Source: Bacillus tianshenii (lineage in GTDB: Bacteria; Bacillota; Bacilli; Bacillales; Bacillaceae_N). Taken from it: DNA of 64,000 bases. The notes below the pieces were generated by a model that saw only the letters and a program-made list of their open reading frames with translations, made no database searches and was not told the DNA's origin. Position 1 is the first letter of the stretch. The number at the start of each line of letters is the position of its first letter. Shown here in pieces: positions 51,753-62,154 of this stretch. The DNA is taken from positions 1,306,115 to 1,370,114 of the forward strand of contig CP129018.1 in NCBI GenBank assembly GCA_020524525.2, in the 5' to 3' direction. Position numbers and translations under genes: made by a program.

Positions 51753-52886
51753 TTATGCGGTATATTGGCGGATTGTACCTAACAAGGCACTTACGAGAAA
51801 GTCAACATCAGCGTCTGTTGTTTGTCTGCCAAATGAAATGCGGAACAATTCCTTTGCTTCTTGTTTGCTTTTTCCTGTAGCGGTCATGGTTTGCGACGGT
51901 GTCGTTTTGCCGATGCTGCACGCTGAACCTGTAGAAACCGCAGCCCCTCGTTTGTTGCATTCAAGCATCACGTATTGTCCTTCTATTCCGTGTATTCGTA
52001 AGCCGCAAATGTGTGGAAGCTGATGTTCATAACTGCCTTCCACCACCACCTCTGAAACTGCTTCTTTAAGAAAAGTAAGAAATCGTTCGCGTAACCGATT
52101 CATGCGTCTTGCTTCTTCTTCCATCTCTTCGACTATCTCCTCTGATGCAGTAACGAAGGAAGCGATGCCGGGGACATCTACTGTTCCAGGCTTAAAGCCT
52201 TTTTCATGTGTCGTACCAGGTATAAGGGAAACCCACTTATGAGCAGGGTTAATATAGCAGGCCCCTACCCCTTTAGGCCCGTATATTTTATGACCTGATA
52301 ATGAAACAGCATCGACGTTCATCTCCTTAACATCGATTGGAAGCTTTCCAAATGACTGAACACAATCACTATGGAAAAAGACGTTGTTCTCCCGAAGAAT
52401 ACTCCCAATTGCTTGTAAATCTTGAATAGTACCTATTTCTGAGTTTACATGCTGAATGGATGCAAAAATCGTATCATCTTGAAGCGCTTCTTTTATATCC
52501 TCAACCTGAATTTTCCCTTCGAAGTCAGGTTTTACATAAGTGACATCAAACCCTTCACGTTCTAACATACGAAATACATTTCGAACAGATGCGTGTTCAA
52601 CTTCGGTCGTAATCAAGTGCCGCCCCTGTTGTTTTCTCGCATACACGACAGACTGAATGACAAGCGCATTTGCTTCAGAACCTCCGCTTGTAAAATAAAC
52701 CCCTTCGGCTTCTGCCTGCAAAAAAGAGGCAAGGACTGCTCGGCATTTTTCAAGGATCTCCTGAGCTGAAGAACCGATATCATGCAGGCTACTCGTATTT
52801 CCGTAATAGTTTCGTGCCGCTTCCTGGTAAGCGGTCAAAGCACGTTCACTCATCGGCGTTGTTGCTGCGTAATCAAAGTATCTCAT
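51753..52886 (-). CDS. nifS: Cysteine desulfurase NifS (NAD-biosynthesis associated)
   Basis: A 377-residue PLP enzyme that supplies sulfur, most likely for the NadA iron-sulfur cluster. MRYFDYAATTPM start, EHASVRN, SLSGHKIYGPKGVGA with the PLP Lys, and the catalytic Cys loop STGSACSIG. ATG 52886 with GGAGG 8 nt upstream, while the ATG at 52901 overlaps that site. It is divergent from nadBCA, exactly as in B. subtilis. Confidence 0.93.
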   Translation of the reverse strand: MRYFDYAATTPMSERALTAYQEAARNYYGNTSSLHDIGSSAQEILEKCRAVLASFLQAEAEGVYFTSGGSEANALVIQSVVYARKQQGRHLITTEVEHASVRNVFRMLEREGFDVTYVKPDFEGKIQVEDIKEALQDDTIFASIQHVNSEIGTIQDLQAIGSILRENNVFFHSDCVQSFGKLPIDVKEMNVDAVSLSGHKIYGPKGVGACYINPAHKWVSLIPGTTHEKGFKPGTVDVPGIASFVTASEEIVEEMEEEARRMNRLRERFLTFLKEAVSEVVVEGSYEHQLPHICGLRIHGIEGQYVMLECNKRGAAVSTGSACSIGKTTPSQTMTATGKSKQEAKELFRISFGRQTTDADVDFLVSALLGTIRQYTA

Positions 52887-52966
52887 TTTACTAGCCTCCA
52901 TTATAAAAAAAGCAGTCGAATTCTATTTTCTTTAAAACACTTGTCAATAGTTTAATTATGTGTAAA

Positions 52967-52986
52967 TATAGGTGTCAAGACATATG
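52967..52986. promoter_or_regulatory. Probable NiaR (YrxA) operator
   Basis: TATAGGTGTCAAGACATATG is an imperfect inverted repeat with GTGTC/GACAY half-sites, like the niacin-responsive NiaR boxes of Bacillus NAD genes. A related half-site, ACACTTGTCAATAG, lies at 52938-52950. Both are in the nifS-nadB intergenic region. niaR itself is not in the window. Confidence 0.6.
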
Positions 52987-53045
52987 TTAATCTATTGTAA
53001 ACATTTCGACATAAAGATGCCATATTACGTTGGAGGTTGGTGGGC

Positions 53046-54620
53046 ATGCACAATGAAAAAGCGGCTGATGTTTTGATTGTGGGCAGCGGGATTGCTGCAT
53101 ATATGGCCGCATTGCAGATTTCAAAACATCATAAGCATGTATGTATCCTAACAAAATCTACTAAGAAGCATAGTAATTCTGTCAAAGCACAAGGCGGTAT
53201 CGCTGCAGCCATCGCTCAAACTGATGACTGGAAGAAGCATTACAAAGACACCTTAACAGCTGGAGCCTTTCATAATGATGAAGAGCACGTCAAATTGCTT
53301 GTAAAAAAAGGGGCCGAAATGATAAAAAGCCTTCTACAGGAAGGGATGCCTTTTGACCGCGAAAAGGACGGTTCTCTCTCACTTGGAATGGAAGGGGCTC
53401 ATTGTCAGGCAAGAATTCTCCATGCCGGCGGTGATGCGACGGGCTGGAATATGATGGCTTATTTTGAAAAACAACTTCAAGAAAAAGTCGAGTTCCGCAC
53501 GCATCATACGGTCACCGATTTATTAATTGAAGATGGGCGTTGCATAGGTGTTAAAGTACGAGAGCCAAACGGCAGCATAAACCGGTTATATGCTTCAGCC
53601 GTCGTGCTTGCAACCGGTGGCTGTGGAAGCCTCTATTCTCACTCATCGAATGACCCAGCTGTAAGTGGTGATGGACTTGCGATCGCTTTCCGTGCAGGAG
53701 TCGAATTAGCGGACTTGGAGTTTATTCAATTCCATCCAACCCTCCTCACTATAAATGGCGAGTCATTTGGACTCATCTCAGAAGCGGTGCGTGGTGAAGG
53801 AGCTTTCCTTATCGATGAAGATGGAAAACGGATTATGGAGAACGCTCATCCATTGCAAGACCTTGCGCCTCGGGATGTTGTAGCTCGTGAAATCTATTAT
53901 TCGCTTACAAAAGGCAAACAGGTCTTTTTAAATGTTTCGAATGTGAAAGATTTCGCAAGTCGTTTTCCAACGATAACAAGGCTGTGTCAAACAAATGGTG
54001 TTGACTTGGAGAAAGGACTCATTCCAGTGGCACCAGGGGCTCATTTTACAATGGGCGGTATTGTGACAAATCAACATGGTCAAACATCACTACCTGGGTT
54101 GTATGCAATCGGCGAAGCAGCCTGTACCGGTGTTCACGGAGCCAACCGCCTTGCTAGCAACTCTTTACTAGAAGGGTTAGTGTTTGGCAGTGAGTGCGCT
54201 AAGCATATTGTTGCTGAGCCTTCTAGAAACCTTTCAAGCTTATATACTAGCAGTCGCACAATGAACCGAAAGCAAACTTATACACTTCCAGCAAAATCCG
54301 ATATCCAACGTGTAATGATGGAACACGTTGGCATCATCCGCACCAACGAAACACTCGAACAGGCGAAAGCATGGTTTGAACAGTATATGCCGGCTCTTCA
54401 AAGCTTGCCAGAAGACCTTTCTGAAAATGATAGTACGATTGTGAACATGATCACAGTAGGATGGTTAATTACAACCTCTGCGTTATTAAGAAAAGAAAGC
54501 AGAGGCGCACATTATCGAAGTGATTATCCACTTGAAGAACAGTCTTTGGCAAAAAAACGGATCATACGCACATTAAAGGAATGGAAACAACCTGATGTGG
54601 CCGCAACAGGAGTGAGATAA
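53046..54620 (+). CDS. nadB: L-aspartate oxidase NadB
   Basis: A 524-residue flavoenzyme oxidising L-aspartate to iminoaspartate. FAD loop DVLIVGSGIAAYMAAL, SVKAQGGIAAAI, and the succinate-dehydrogenase-like HPTLL, GEGAFLIDEDG, and GIGEAACTGVHGANRLASNSL motif seen as YAIGEAACTGVHGANRLA. ATG 53046 lies 9 nt after GGAGG, and a TTG at 53037 abuts that site. First gene of nadBCA, 1 nt before nadC. Confidence 0.95.
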   Translation: MHNEKAADVLIVGSGIAAYMAALQISKHHKHVCILTKSTKKHSNSVKAQGGIAAAIAQTDDWKKHYKDTLTAGAFHNDEEHVKLLVKKGAEMIKSLLQEGMPFDREKDGSLSLGMEGAHCQARILHAGGDATGWNMMAYFEKQLQEKVEFRTHHTVTDLLIEDGRCIGVKVREPNGSINRLYASAVVLATGGCGSLYSHSSNDPAVSGDGLAIAFRAGVELADLEFIQFHPTLLTINGESFGLISEAVRGEGAFLIDEDGKRIMENAHPLQDLAPRDVVAREIYYSLTKGKQVFLNVSNVKDFASRFPTITRLCQTNGVDLEKGLIPVAPGAHFTMGGIVTNQHGQTSLPGLYAIGEAACTGVHGANRLASNSLLEGLVFGSECAKHIVAEPSRNLSSLYTSSRTMNRKQTYTLPAKSDIQRVMMEHVGIIRTNETLEQAKAWFEQYMPALQSLPEDLSENDSTIVNMITVGWLITTSALLRKESRGAHYRSDYPLEEQSLAKKRIIRTLKEWKQPDVAATGVR

Positions 54621-54621
54621 G

Positions 54622-55506
54622 ATGAACCAGTTAAAATTAAAACAGAAAATGCAGGAATTTTTCATTGAAGATATCGGTGATGGAGATGCAACAAATGAGC
54701 ATTTGTTCCAATCAACCGACATCACAGAAGGCGAATTTTTATTAAAACAAGATGGTGTGCTCGCTGGCATCAGCTGCATTGAAGCCGGCTATAAGCTTCT
54801 TAACCCGAATATTGAAGTAGAAACCCTTCAAAAAGACGGTGAATTCCTTCAAAAAGGAGCCGTTCTTGCGAAGGTGAAAGGGCCTGTAAAAGATTTATTA
54901 ACAGGCGAGCGAGTTATTTTAAATTTGTTGCAGCATATGAGCGGCATTGCAACGACGACAAAACAGGCCGTTAACGCATTAGACAGTACGCATACGCGGG
55001 TGTGTGATACGCGAAAAACACTGCCAGGGCTTAGAATGTTTGAAAAATACGCTGTTACATGCGGGGGCGGTTATAATCACCGGGTTGGTTTATATGACGG
55101 TGTTATGCTAAAAGACAACCATATTGCATATGCAGGCAGTATCACAAACGCTGTACAAATGATCCGAAGCCGTATCGGACATATGATAAAAATTGAAGTT
55201 GAAACCGAGTCTATGGAGCAAGTACTAAAAGCAGTCGAGGCTGGAGCAGATGTGATTATGTTCGATAATTGCACCCCTCAGCAAGCACAGGAGTATGCTA
55301 CAGTTGTACCGAAACCAATCATCACAGAAATATCAGGAGGCATTACCCCTTATAATATTGCTTCCTATCGTGAAACAAATGTCGATTATATCTCACTTGG
55401 ATACTTAACCCAGTCCGCTCGGGCGCTTGATATCAGCTTTAACTTGAAGGAAAGCATAAAATACAATCATAACGCCGTAGTATGTGAAACGATTAACAAC
55501 AAATGA
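54622..55506 (+). CDS. nadC: Quinolinate phosphoribosyltransferase NadC
   Basis: A 294-residue enzyme converting quinolinate and PRPP to nicotinate mononucleotide. EDIGDGDATNEH, ERVILNLLQHMSGIAT, DTRKTLPGLR, and KDNHIAYAGS are family signatures. Starts 1 nt after nadB, and nadA follows after 18 nt. Confidence 0.95.
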   Translation: MNQLKLKQKMQEFFIEDIGDGDATNEHLFQSTDITEGEFLLKQDGVLAGISCIEAGYKLLNPNIEVETLQKDGEFLQKGAVLAKVKGPVKDLLTGERVILNLLQHMSGIATTTKQAVNALDSTHTRVCDTRKTLPGLRMFEKYAVTCGGGYNHRVGLYDGVMLKDNHIAYAGSITNAVQMIRSRIGHMIKIEVETESMEQVLKAVEAGADVIMFDNCTPQQAQEYATVVPKPIITEISGGITPYNIASYRETNVDYISLGYLTQSARALDISFNLKESIKYNHNAVVCETINNK

Positions 55507-55524
55507 GGAGGAACGAAAACTGCC

Positions 55525-56634
55525 ATGGGTGTTCTTGATTTATTAAACAGCACATCACAAGTGATGCTGCCTGAAAAATATCGTGAAATGACAACAGAAG
55601 AAATGGAACAACGCGTACGAGAAATTAAAGACAAATTCGGGGATGCTCTGTTTATCCCTGGGCATCATTATCAAAAAGACGAAGTGATCCAGTTTGCAGA
55701 TGCAGCAGGGGATTCCCTTCAACTTGCACAATTAGCAGCAAAAAATGAAGCAGCCTCATACATTGTTTTTTGCGGCGTTCATTTTATGGCTGAAACAGCG
55801 GACATTTTAACGCAAAAAGAACAAAAAGTGATCCTGCCAGATATGCGAGCAGGCTGTTCAATGGCTGATATGGCGAATCTAAAGCAAACCGAACGTGCCT
55901 GGAGTGCGATTCAGCAACAATTTGGTGATACTGTCATCCCACTCACTTATGTCAACTCGACAGCAGATATTAAATCGTTTGTCGGCATGAATGGCGGCGC
56001 GACCGTTACTTCATCAAATGCGGTTGAAATGGTTAAATGGGTCTTTACGCAAAAGGAACGCATCCTCTTCCTGCCTGATCAGCACCTTGGCAGAAACACA
56101 GCTTACAAGTTAGGTATCCCGCTCGATGAAATGGCGGTGTGGGACCCTGTTAATGAAACTTTTATCTGTGAAGGCAGTCTTGAGAAAGCAAAAGTGATTT
56201 TGTGGAAAGGACATTGCTCGGTTCATGAGAATTTTACAGTGAAGAACATTGAACATATCCGTCAAACAAAGCCTGATATGAAGGTGCTTGTTCACCCTGA
56301 GTGTACGTGGGAAGTGGTTCAGCAATCTGATTACAACGGTTCGACTAAATATATTATTGATATGATTGAACAAGCAGCGCCGGGAAGCAAATGGGCAATT
56401 GGAACAGAAATGAATCTTGTCAAACGCTTAATCCAGCAGCATTCGGATAAGGAAATTGTTTCACTTAATCCGTATATGTGCCCGTGTCTTACGATGAATC
56501 GAATTGATTTGCCGCATTTGCTTTGGTCGCTTGAAGAGCTTGAGAACGGGAAGGTGATGAATCAAATTATCGTTGACGAACATACAGCACGTTTAGCGGA
56601 AAAAGCATTGGAAAGAATGTTAGAAAGAGCATAA
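55525..56634 (+). CDS. nadA: Quinolinate synthase NadA
   Basis: A 369-residue [4Fe-4S] enzyme condensing iminoaspartate with dihydroxyacetone phosphate. Likely cluster cysteines lie in [18 protein letters not shown] and [32 protein letters not shown], read in parts, is the substrate loop. The length fits the longer Bacillus form. GAGGAGG precedes ATG 55525. Last gene of the operon. Confidence 0.95.
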   Translation: MGVLDLLNSTSQVMLPEKYREMTTEEMEQRVREIKDKFGDALFIPGHHYQKDEVIQFADAAGDSLQLAQLAAKNEAASYIVFCGVHFMAETADILTQKEQKVILPDMRAGCSMADMANLKQTERAWSAIQQQFGDTVIPLTYVNSTADIKSFVGMNGGATVTSSNAVEMVKWVFTQKERILFLPDQHLGRNTAYKLGIPLDEMAVWDPVNETFICEGSLEKAKVILWKGHCSVHENFTVKNIEHIRQTKPDMKVLVHPECTWEVVQQSDYNGSTKYIIDMIEQAAPGSKWAIGTEMNLVKRLIQQHSDKEIVSLNPYMCPCLTMNRIDLPHLLWSLEELENGKVMNQIIVDEHTARLAEKALERMLERA

Positions 56635-56642
56635 ACCTTTGA

Positions 56643-56675
56643 GAAGATGGCCGTCTTTATTGGTCATCTTCTTTT
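56643..56675 (+). terminator. nadBCA terminator
   Basis: GAAGATGGCC (56643-56652) and GGTCATCTTC (56662-56671), one wobble, followed by TTTTC. The remaining 56676-56940 stretch before parE holds no gene. TAAAAT at 56900-56905 is a possible -10. Confidence 0.75.
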
Positions 56676-56940
56676 CTTTCATAAGCAAATTGTAAGGCTG
56701 AAAAAACGAAAGTATTGAAAATACGCAGGAAATCTGCCCTGTTAATACGAACTATTATTGAACCGTTATCATTCGATTCATTCAAAAAATTACTTCGAAG
56801 TGATTGGTTTTATGCAAAAGAAAAGCTACAATAAAAAATGCCGCTTAAAAAAAGAGCGATTCATTTCACCTTAAATAGAAACATACGTTCTGTTATGGTA
56901 AAATAAACATATGACTGTATCTTGAAAGGAGCAAAAGTCA

Positions 56941-58908
56941 TTGGCTACGAAACAAAACTTTGATTATAACGATGATGCGATTCAAGTTCTCGAAGGGCTT
57001 GAAGCAGTCCGAAAGCGTCCGGGAATGTATATCGGAAGCACGGATGGACGCGGGCTGCATCATCTTGTATATGAAATTGTCGATAATGCGGTCGATGAAG
57101 CATTATCAGGACATGGCGAACTCATTGAAGTAACGATACATAAAGATAATAGTATCAGCGTCCGGGATGAAGGACGCGGAATGCCGACAGGAATGCACCG
57201 TATGGGGAAACCAACCCCTGAAGTCATTCTTACTGTGCTCCATGCCGGCGGTAAATTTGGACAAGGCGGCTATAAAACAAGCGGCGGCTTACATGGTGTC
57301 GGTGCTTCTGTCGTAAATGCCTTATCCGAATGGCTAGAAGTCAAAATCATGCGGGATGGAAGTATCTACGAGCAGCGGTTTGAAAATGGTGGTGTGCCTG
57401 TTACAACGCTTGAAAAGAAAGGCTCAACACGTAAAACAGGAACGACCATTCACTTTAAGCCGGACCCGTCCATCTTTTCAGTAACGAAATACAACTATGA
57501 CACGTTAAGTGAGCGTTTACGTGAATCTGCTTTTCTTCTTAAAGGCTTAAAGATTGTTCTTCGTGATAAACGTCATGATAAAGAAGAAACGTTTCATTAC
57601 GAAAGCGGGATTGAAGCTTTTGTAGATTTTTTGAATGAAGAAAAAGATGTGATGCATCCAGTTGTATCATTTGATGGCCAACAGCTGGGGATTGAAGCGG
57701 AATTTGCGTTTCAATTTAATGACGGCTTTTCAGAAAGTGTCTTATCGTTTGTTAACAACGTGCGGACGAAAGACGGCGGCACACATGAAGCTGGAGCAAA
57801 GACAGCGATGACACGTACGATGAACGAATATGCAAGAAAAGCCGGTTTGCTCAAAGAAAAGGATAAAAATCTAGAAGGAACGGATATTCGTGAGGGGCTC
57901 ACAGCGATTGTATCTGTTCGAATCCCAGAAGAAATGCTTCAGTTTGAAGGCCAGACAAAGAGCAAGCTCGGTACGAGTGAAGCACGGTCAGCCGTTGATG
58001 CGGTTGTTTCGGAAAAGCTTGCTTACTTTTTAGAAGAAAATGTCGACATTAGTTCGATGCTGATTAAGAAAGCTGTTAAGGCACAGCAAGCGCGTGAAGC
58101 GGCGAGAAAAGCACGAGAAGATGCACGCAGCGGCAAAAAGCGCAAACGTAAAGATGCCATGCTAAGTGGAAAATTAACACCAGCACAATCCCGAAACCCG
58201 AGTCGAAATGAATTGTATTTAGTGGAGGGTGATTCAGCAGGGGGTTCTGCTAAGCAAGGGCGTGACCGTCGCTTTCAAGCTGTTCTGCCGCTTCGGGGTA
58301 AAGTAATCAATACTGAAAAAGCAAAGCTTGCTGATATCTTTAAAAATGAAGAAATTAATACGATTATCCATGCAATCGGAGCGGGTGTCGGACCTGAATT
58401 CGATCTTGAAGATACTAACTATGACAAAATCGTCATTATGACTGATGCAGATACCGACGGCGCGCACATTCAAGTACTGCTTTTAACCTTCTTCTATCGG
58501 TATATGAAACCACTTGTGGAAGCTGGGAAAATTTTTATCGCCTTGCCTCCGCTTTATAAAGTGAGCAAAGGAAGCGGCAAAAAAGAAGTGATTGAATATG
58601 CGTGGGAAGAAAAAGAATTGCAAGAAGCGATCAAAAAAGTTGGTAGAGGCTATACGATTCAGCGTTATAAAGGTCTTGGTGAAATGAATGCAGACCAGCT
58701 GTGGGAAACGACAATGAACCCCGAAACACGGACATTGATTCGTGTAAGGATTGAGGACATTGCCCGTGCTGAACGCCGCATAACAACTTTAATGGGTGAT
58801 AAGGTCGAACCTCGCCGGAAGTGGATTGAGTCCAATGTAGCGTTTGGCTTAGATGAAGAAACAAATATTCTTGAAAATGATAACCTTGCAGTGATGGAGG
58901 AGGACTAG
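56941..58908 (+). CDS. parE: DNA topoisomerase IV subunit B
   Basis: A 655-residue GHKL ATPase subunit that drives decatenation. VLEGLEAVRKRPGMYIGSTD, EIVDNAVDEALSG (ATP site), GGLHGVGASVVNALS, and the TOPRIM part EGDSAGGSAKQGRDR and DADTDGAHI are present. TTG 56941 with AAAGGAG upstream. The QTKSKLGTSEAR and the missing GyrB insert favour ParE. parC follows after 3 nt. Confidence 0.95.
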   Translation: MATKQNFDYNDDAIQVLEGLEAVRKRPGMYIGSTDGRGLHHLVYEIVDNAVDEALSGHGELIEVTIHKDNSISVRDEGRGMPTGMHRMGKPTPEVILTVLHAGGKFGQGGYKTSGGLHGVGASVVNALSEWLEVKIMRDGSIYEQRFENGGVPVTTLEKKGSTRKTGTTIHFKPDPSIFSVTKYNYDTLSERLRESAFLLKGLKIVLRDKRHDKEETFHYESGIEAFVDFLNEEKDVMHPVVSFDGQQLGIEAEFAFQFNDGFSESVLSFVNNVRTKDGGTHEAGAKTAMTRTMNEYARKAGLLKEKDKNLEGTDIREGLTAIVSVRIPEEMLQFEGQTKSKLGTSEARSAVDAVVSEKLAYFLEENVDISSMLIKKAVKAQQAREAARKAREDARSGKKRKRKDAMLSGKLTPAQSRNPSRNELYLVEGDSAGGSAKQGRDRRFQAVLPLRGKVINTEKAKLADIFKNEEINTIIHAIGAGVGPEFDLEDTNYDKIVIMTDADTDGAHIQVLLLTFFYRYMKPLVEAGKIFIALPPLYKVSKGSGKKEVIEYAWEEKELQEAIKKVGRGYTIQRYKGLGEMNADQLWETTMNPETRTLIRVRIEDIARAERRITTLMGDKVEPRRKWIESNVAFGLDEETNILENDNLAVMEED

Positions 58909-58911
58909 GTT

Positions 58912-61344
58912 TTGGCGCAGACAGAAAAACTATTAGATTTACCGCTTGAAGATGTCCTTGGCGACCGCTTCGGGCGTTATAGTAAATATATTATTCAAGA
59001 GCGCGCTCTTCCTGATGCGCGTGATGGGTTAAAGCCTGTACAGCGTAGAATCCTGTATGCGATGTACAAAGAAAATAATACAGCAGAAAAAGCATTTCGG
59101 AAGTCCGCGAAAACGGTTGGTACGGTAATTGGGAACTACCATCCACATGGCGATACCTCTGTATACGATGCAATGGTACGAATGAGCCAGGACTGGAAGG
59201 TGCGGAATGTCCTTATCGAAATGCACGGGAACAACGGAAGCATTGACGGTGATCCGCCTGCAGCGATGCGTTACACAGAAGCCCGCCTTTCTGCCATTGC
59301 TTCTGAATTATTAACGGATATTGATAAAGAAACAGTCGGCTTCACCCCTAACTTTGATGATACACTGCAAGAGCCTGTAGTCTTGCCGGCAAGCTTTCCA
59401 AACCTGCTTGTAAACGGTTCGACTGGTATCTCTGCAGGTTATGCGACAGATATTCCGCCTCATCATTTAGGTGAAGTGATTGAAGGTGTTATTAAACGGA
59501 TCGACTCACCTAACTGTACACTTGATGATCTGATGGAAATCATTAAAGGACCCGATTTCCCAACAGGTGGTATTATCCAAGGCATTGATGGGATTAAAAA
59601 AGCCTATAAAACAGGGAAAGGCCGAATCGTTGTACGCGGGCTAGCGGAAGTGGAAAAAATCCGCGGCGGCCGGGAGCAAATTGTTATTACAGAAATCCCC
59701 TATGAAATGAACAAAGCGAATCTTGTTAAAAAAATGGATGAGCTTCGGATTGACCGTAAAGTGGAAGGGATTTCTGAAGTGCGTGATGAAACAGACCGAA
59801 CAGGCTTGCGAATCGTCATTGAGTTAAAAAAAGATGCACAGGCAGACGGTGTATTAAACTACCTTTATAAAAATACGGACTTACAGATTTCGTACAACTT
59901 TAATATGGTTGCCATTCATCATAAAACACCACAGCAAATGGGGCTACTGCAATTTTTAGATGCGTATATTGACCATCAAAAAGAAGTAATCACAAACCGC
60001 TCCCGTTATGAATTGCGAAAGGCAGAAGAACGTCATCATATTGTAGAAGGCCTAATGAAGGCGCTGTCGATTCTAGATGAAGTGATTGCAACCATCCGTG
60101 CTTCAAAAGACAAGCAAGATGCTAAACGTAACTTAATGAAAGAATATGAATTTACTGAACCGCAAGCGGAAGCTATTGTCTCGCTTCAATTGTATCGTCT
60201 AACGAATACCGATATAACAGCGCTTAGAAAAGAATCAGAGGAGCTTGAAAAGAAAATCGCGGAGTTAAACGAAATTCTCGCAAGTGAGAAAAAGCTACTA
60301 CAAGTCATTAAAAAAGATCTTCGCCGCGTAAAGAAAACGTATGCTGATGATCGAAAGACACGAATCGAAGAAGAAATCGAAGAATTAAAAATTGATTTAG
60401 AAGTCATGGTTCCAAGTGAAGATGTAATGGTGACAGTGACAAAAGACGGTTATATTAAGCGGACAAGCCTTCGTTCTTATGCTGCTTCAAACGGAAAAGA
60501 TATGGGAATGAAGGAAAACGATTATGTATTAGGACAGTTTGAAATTAATACGACAGAAACATTGCTTGTTTTCACAAACCGTGGAAATTATTTATACTTG
60601 CCTGTTCATGAATTACCAGATATTCGCTGGAAAGACCTTGGCCAGCATGTTTCAAGTATTGTGCCGCTCGACAAAGAGGATGAACTGATTGCGGCTTATC
60701 CTGTTAAAGATTTCAAAGAAGAAAAGTATCTCGTCTTCTTTACTAAAAACGGGATGGCGAAAAAATCAGAATTAAACAAATATCAAGCACAACGTTACTC
60801 AAAACCGCTGGTCGCTGTAAATTTGAAAAAGGATGATGAAGTGAAAAACATTGTCATCACTTCCGGAAAACAAGATTTATTGATTGTAACGCGAAATGGC
60901 TATGGACTTCGCTTTAATGAAGAAGAAGTGAGTATCGTCGGGCCACGGGCAACCGGGGTGAAAGGCATTAACTTAAAGCAGGGTGATGAAGTGGCCACCG
61001 GCTTTGCATTAGAGGATGAAAAGCCTTACCTCTTTATCGCTACGCAGCGTGGTGCCGTGAAGAAAATGAAGCTCGATGAATTCGAAGCGGCTTCACGTGC
61101 CAACCGTGGCGTTGTGATGCTGCGTGAATTGAAGACAAATCCGCATAAAATTACGGCCGCTCTGCAAACAGATAACCAAATGGCCGTCCTGCTTATCACC
61201 GAAAAAGAAGCAATCGAAACAGTGAAGATTAAAGATTTACGTCCAGCTGACCGTTACAGTAACGGCTCCTTTGTTGTTGATACAAGTGAGACAGGAAACG
61301 TAACAGAAGCAAGAGTAGATGAACAAATAAATGAAACAGAATAA
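58912..61344 (+). CDS. parC: DNA topoisomerase IV subunit A
   Basis: An 810-residue cleavage subunit. RALPDARDGLKPVQRRILYA, YHPHGDTSVYDAMVRMSQ and the catalytic Tyr in PPAAMRYTEARL are intact. In the quinolone region the sequence is GDTSVYD, with Ser at the commonly mutated site. The C-terminal beta-propeller lacks the GyrA box, as expected of ParC. TTG 58912 with GAGGAGG upstream. Conserved parEC operon. Confidence 0.95.
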   Translation: MAQTEKLLDLPLEDVLGDRFGRYSKYIIQERALPDARDGLKPVQRRILYAMYKENNTAEKAFRKSAKTVGTVIGNYHPHGDTSVYDAMVRMSQDWKVRNVLIEMHGNNGSIDGDPPAAMRYTEARLSAIASELLTDIDKETVGFTPNFDDTLQEPVVLPASFPNLLVNGSTGISAGYATDIPPHHLGEVIEGVIKRIDSPNCTLDDLMEIIKGPDFPTGGIIQGIDGIKKAYKTGKGRIVVRGLAEVEKIRGGREQIVITEIPYEMNKANLVKKMDELRIDRKVEGISEVRDETDRTGLRIVIELKKDAQADGVLNYLYKNTDLQISYNFNMVAIHHKTPQQMGLLQFLDAYIDHQKEVITNRSRYELRKAEERHHIVEGLMKALSILDEVIATIRASKDKQDAKRNLMKEYEFTEPQAEAIVSLQLYRLTNTDITALRKESEELEKKIAELNEILASEKKLLQVIKKDLRRVKKTYADDRKTRIEEEIEELKIDLEVMVPSEDVMVTVTKDGYIKRTSLRSYAASNGKDMGMKENDYVLGQFEINTTETLLVFTNRGNYLYLPVHELPDIRWKDLGQHVSSIVPLDKEDELIAAYPVKDFKEEKYLVFFTKNGMAKKSELNKYQAQRYSKPLVAVNLKKDDEVKNIVITSGKQDLLIVTRNGYGLRFNEEEVSIVGPRATGVKGINLKQGDEVATGFALEDEKPYLFIATQRGAVKKMKLDEFEAASRANRGVVMLRELKTNPHKITAALQTDNQMAVLLITEKEAIETVKIKDLRPADRYSNGSFVVDTSETGNVTEARVDEQINETE

Positions 61345-61348
61345 GATG

Positions 61349-61384
61349 AAAAGCCGGCTGTTCTATGTATAGCCGGCTTTTATT
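61349..61384 (+). terminator. parC terminator
   Basis: AAAGCCGGCT (61350-61359) and AGCCGGCTTT (61371-61380), followed by TATTT. Confidence 0.9.
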
Positions 61385-61430
61385 TGAGGAAAAATTGTAA
61401 TACAATTATAAAAAAATATGCATTTAGGAT

Positions 61431-61458
61431 TTGAATTTTCTGAATTTTGTTGTATACT
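61431..61458 (+). promoter_or_regulatory. Promoter of the 61480 tetR gene
   Basis: TTGAAT (61431-61436), 16-nt spacer, TATACT (61453-61458), 21 nt before the ATG. Confidence 0.65.
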
Positions 61459-61479
61459 AGTTTTCAAGGAGTTAATCAT

Positions 61480-62103
61480 ATGAAAAATATTAAAGAACGC
61501 ATTATCGAAACATCCTTAAAGCTTTTTGAAGCACACGGTTATCATGGTGTAACCGTAAAGCAAATTGTTGAAGAATCAAACACATCAAAAGGCGGCTTCT
61601 ATCACTACTTTCAATCCAAAGACGAACTTCTCTATGTCATCCACGATCTCTTTATTACATACGCCTTAGAAAAAGCAATTGAAGCTATTGAAACGTACCA
61701 TACACCAACAGAAAAGCTGTTTGCAATTATCCAGTCACATGTAAAGGTATTTGATTTGTACAAATCACACATTTCAGTATTTTATCAAGAAAGCAATTAC
61801 TTAAAACCTGAATACCATGAGAAAATTCGTCAAAAACGTTACCAATTCAGGACGATCCTGTTCGATGTTGTCGAAGAAGGAATCCGACAAGGCGAATTTC
61901 GCAGCGAGTTACCCGTTGATATTACTGGGATGTCGATTCTCGGTATTGTGAACTGGACTTATAAGTGGTATCGCAGAGATGGAAAGAAATCAATTGATGA
62001 GATTGGGTCCATTTTTACAGATTTTATTTTGAACTCTGTTCTGACGGACGAGACGAAACATAATGAAAAATATAAGACTCTTTTTTTAAAGAGTCAGGCA
62101 TGA
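61480..62103 (+). CDS. TetR-family regulator (fatty-acid or branched-chain acyl-CoA type)
   Basis: A 207-residue TetR protein. HTH: IIETSLKLFEAHGYHGVTV and SNTSKGGFYHYFQSKDELL. The ligand domain with YQESNYLKPEYHEKIRQKRY resembles Bacillus FadR-like regulators. ATG 61480 with AAGGAG upstream, since an earlier TTG lies in the promoter. It precedes acyl-CoA dehydrogenase and ligase genes, so it probably represses them. A candidate operator is at 62155-62178. Confidence 0.87.
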   Translation: MKNIKERIIETSLKLFEAHGYHGVTVKQIVEESNTSKGGFYHYFQSKDELLYVIHDLFITYALEKAIEAIETYHTPTEKLFAIIQSHVKVFDLYKSHISVFYQESNYLKPEYHEKIRQKRYQFRTILFDVVEEGIRQGEFRSELPVDITGMSILGIVNWTYKWYRRDGKKSIDEIGSIFTDFILNSVLTDETKHNEKYKTLFLKSQA

Positions 62104-62124
62104 AAGTAACTTTTATTGAATACA

Positions 62125-62141
62125 ATTAAAGCGCTTTCATT
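62125..62141 (+). promoter_or_regulatory. Catabolite-responsive element (cre)
   Basis: ATTAAAGCGCTTTCATT fits the 17-bp CcpA consensus WTGNAARCGNWWNCAWW with one mismatch (T for G at position 3). It lies 80 bp before the acyl-CoA dehydrogenase start. The right half overlaps a hairpin CTTTCATT/AATGAAAG (62134-62153) that could terminate tetR. Confidence 0.6.
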
Positions 62142-62154
62142 TTTTAATGAAAGA

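Noticed and set aside
53005-53011. Single Spo0A box (TTCGACA) upstream of nadB
   Set aside because: A single 7-mer is expected several times in 64 kb by chance, and it is not paired.
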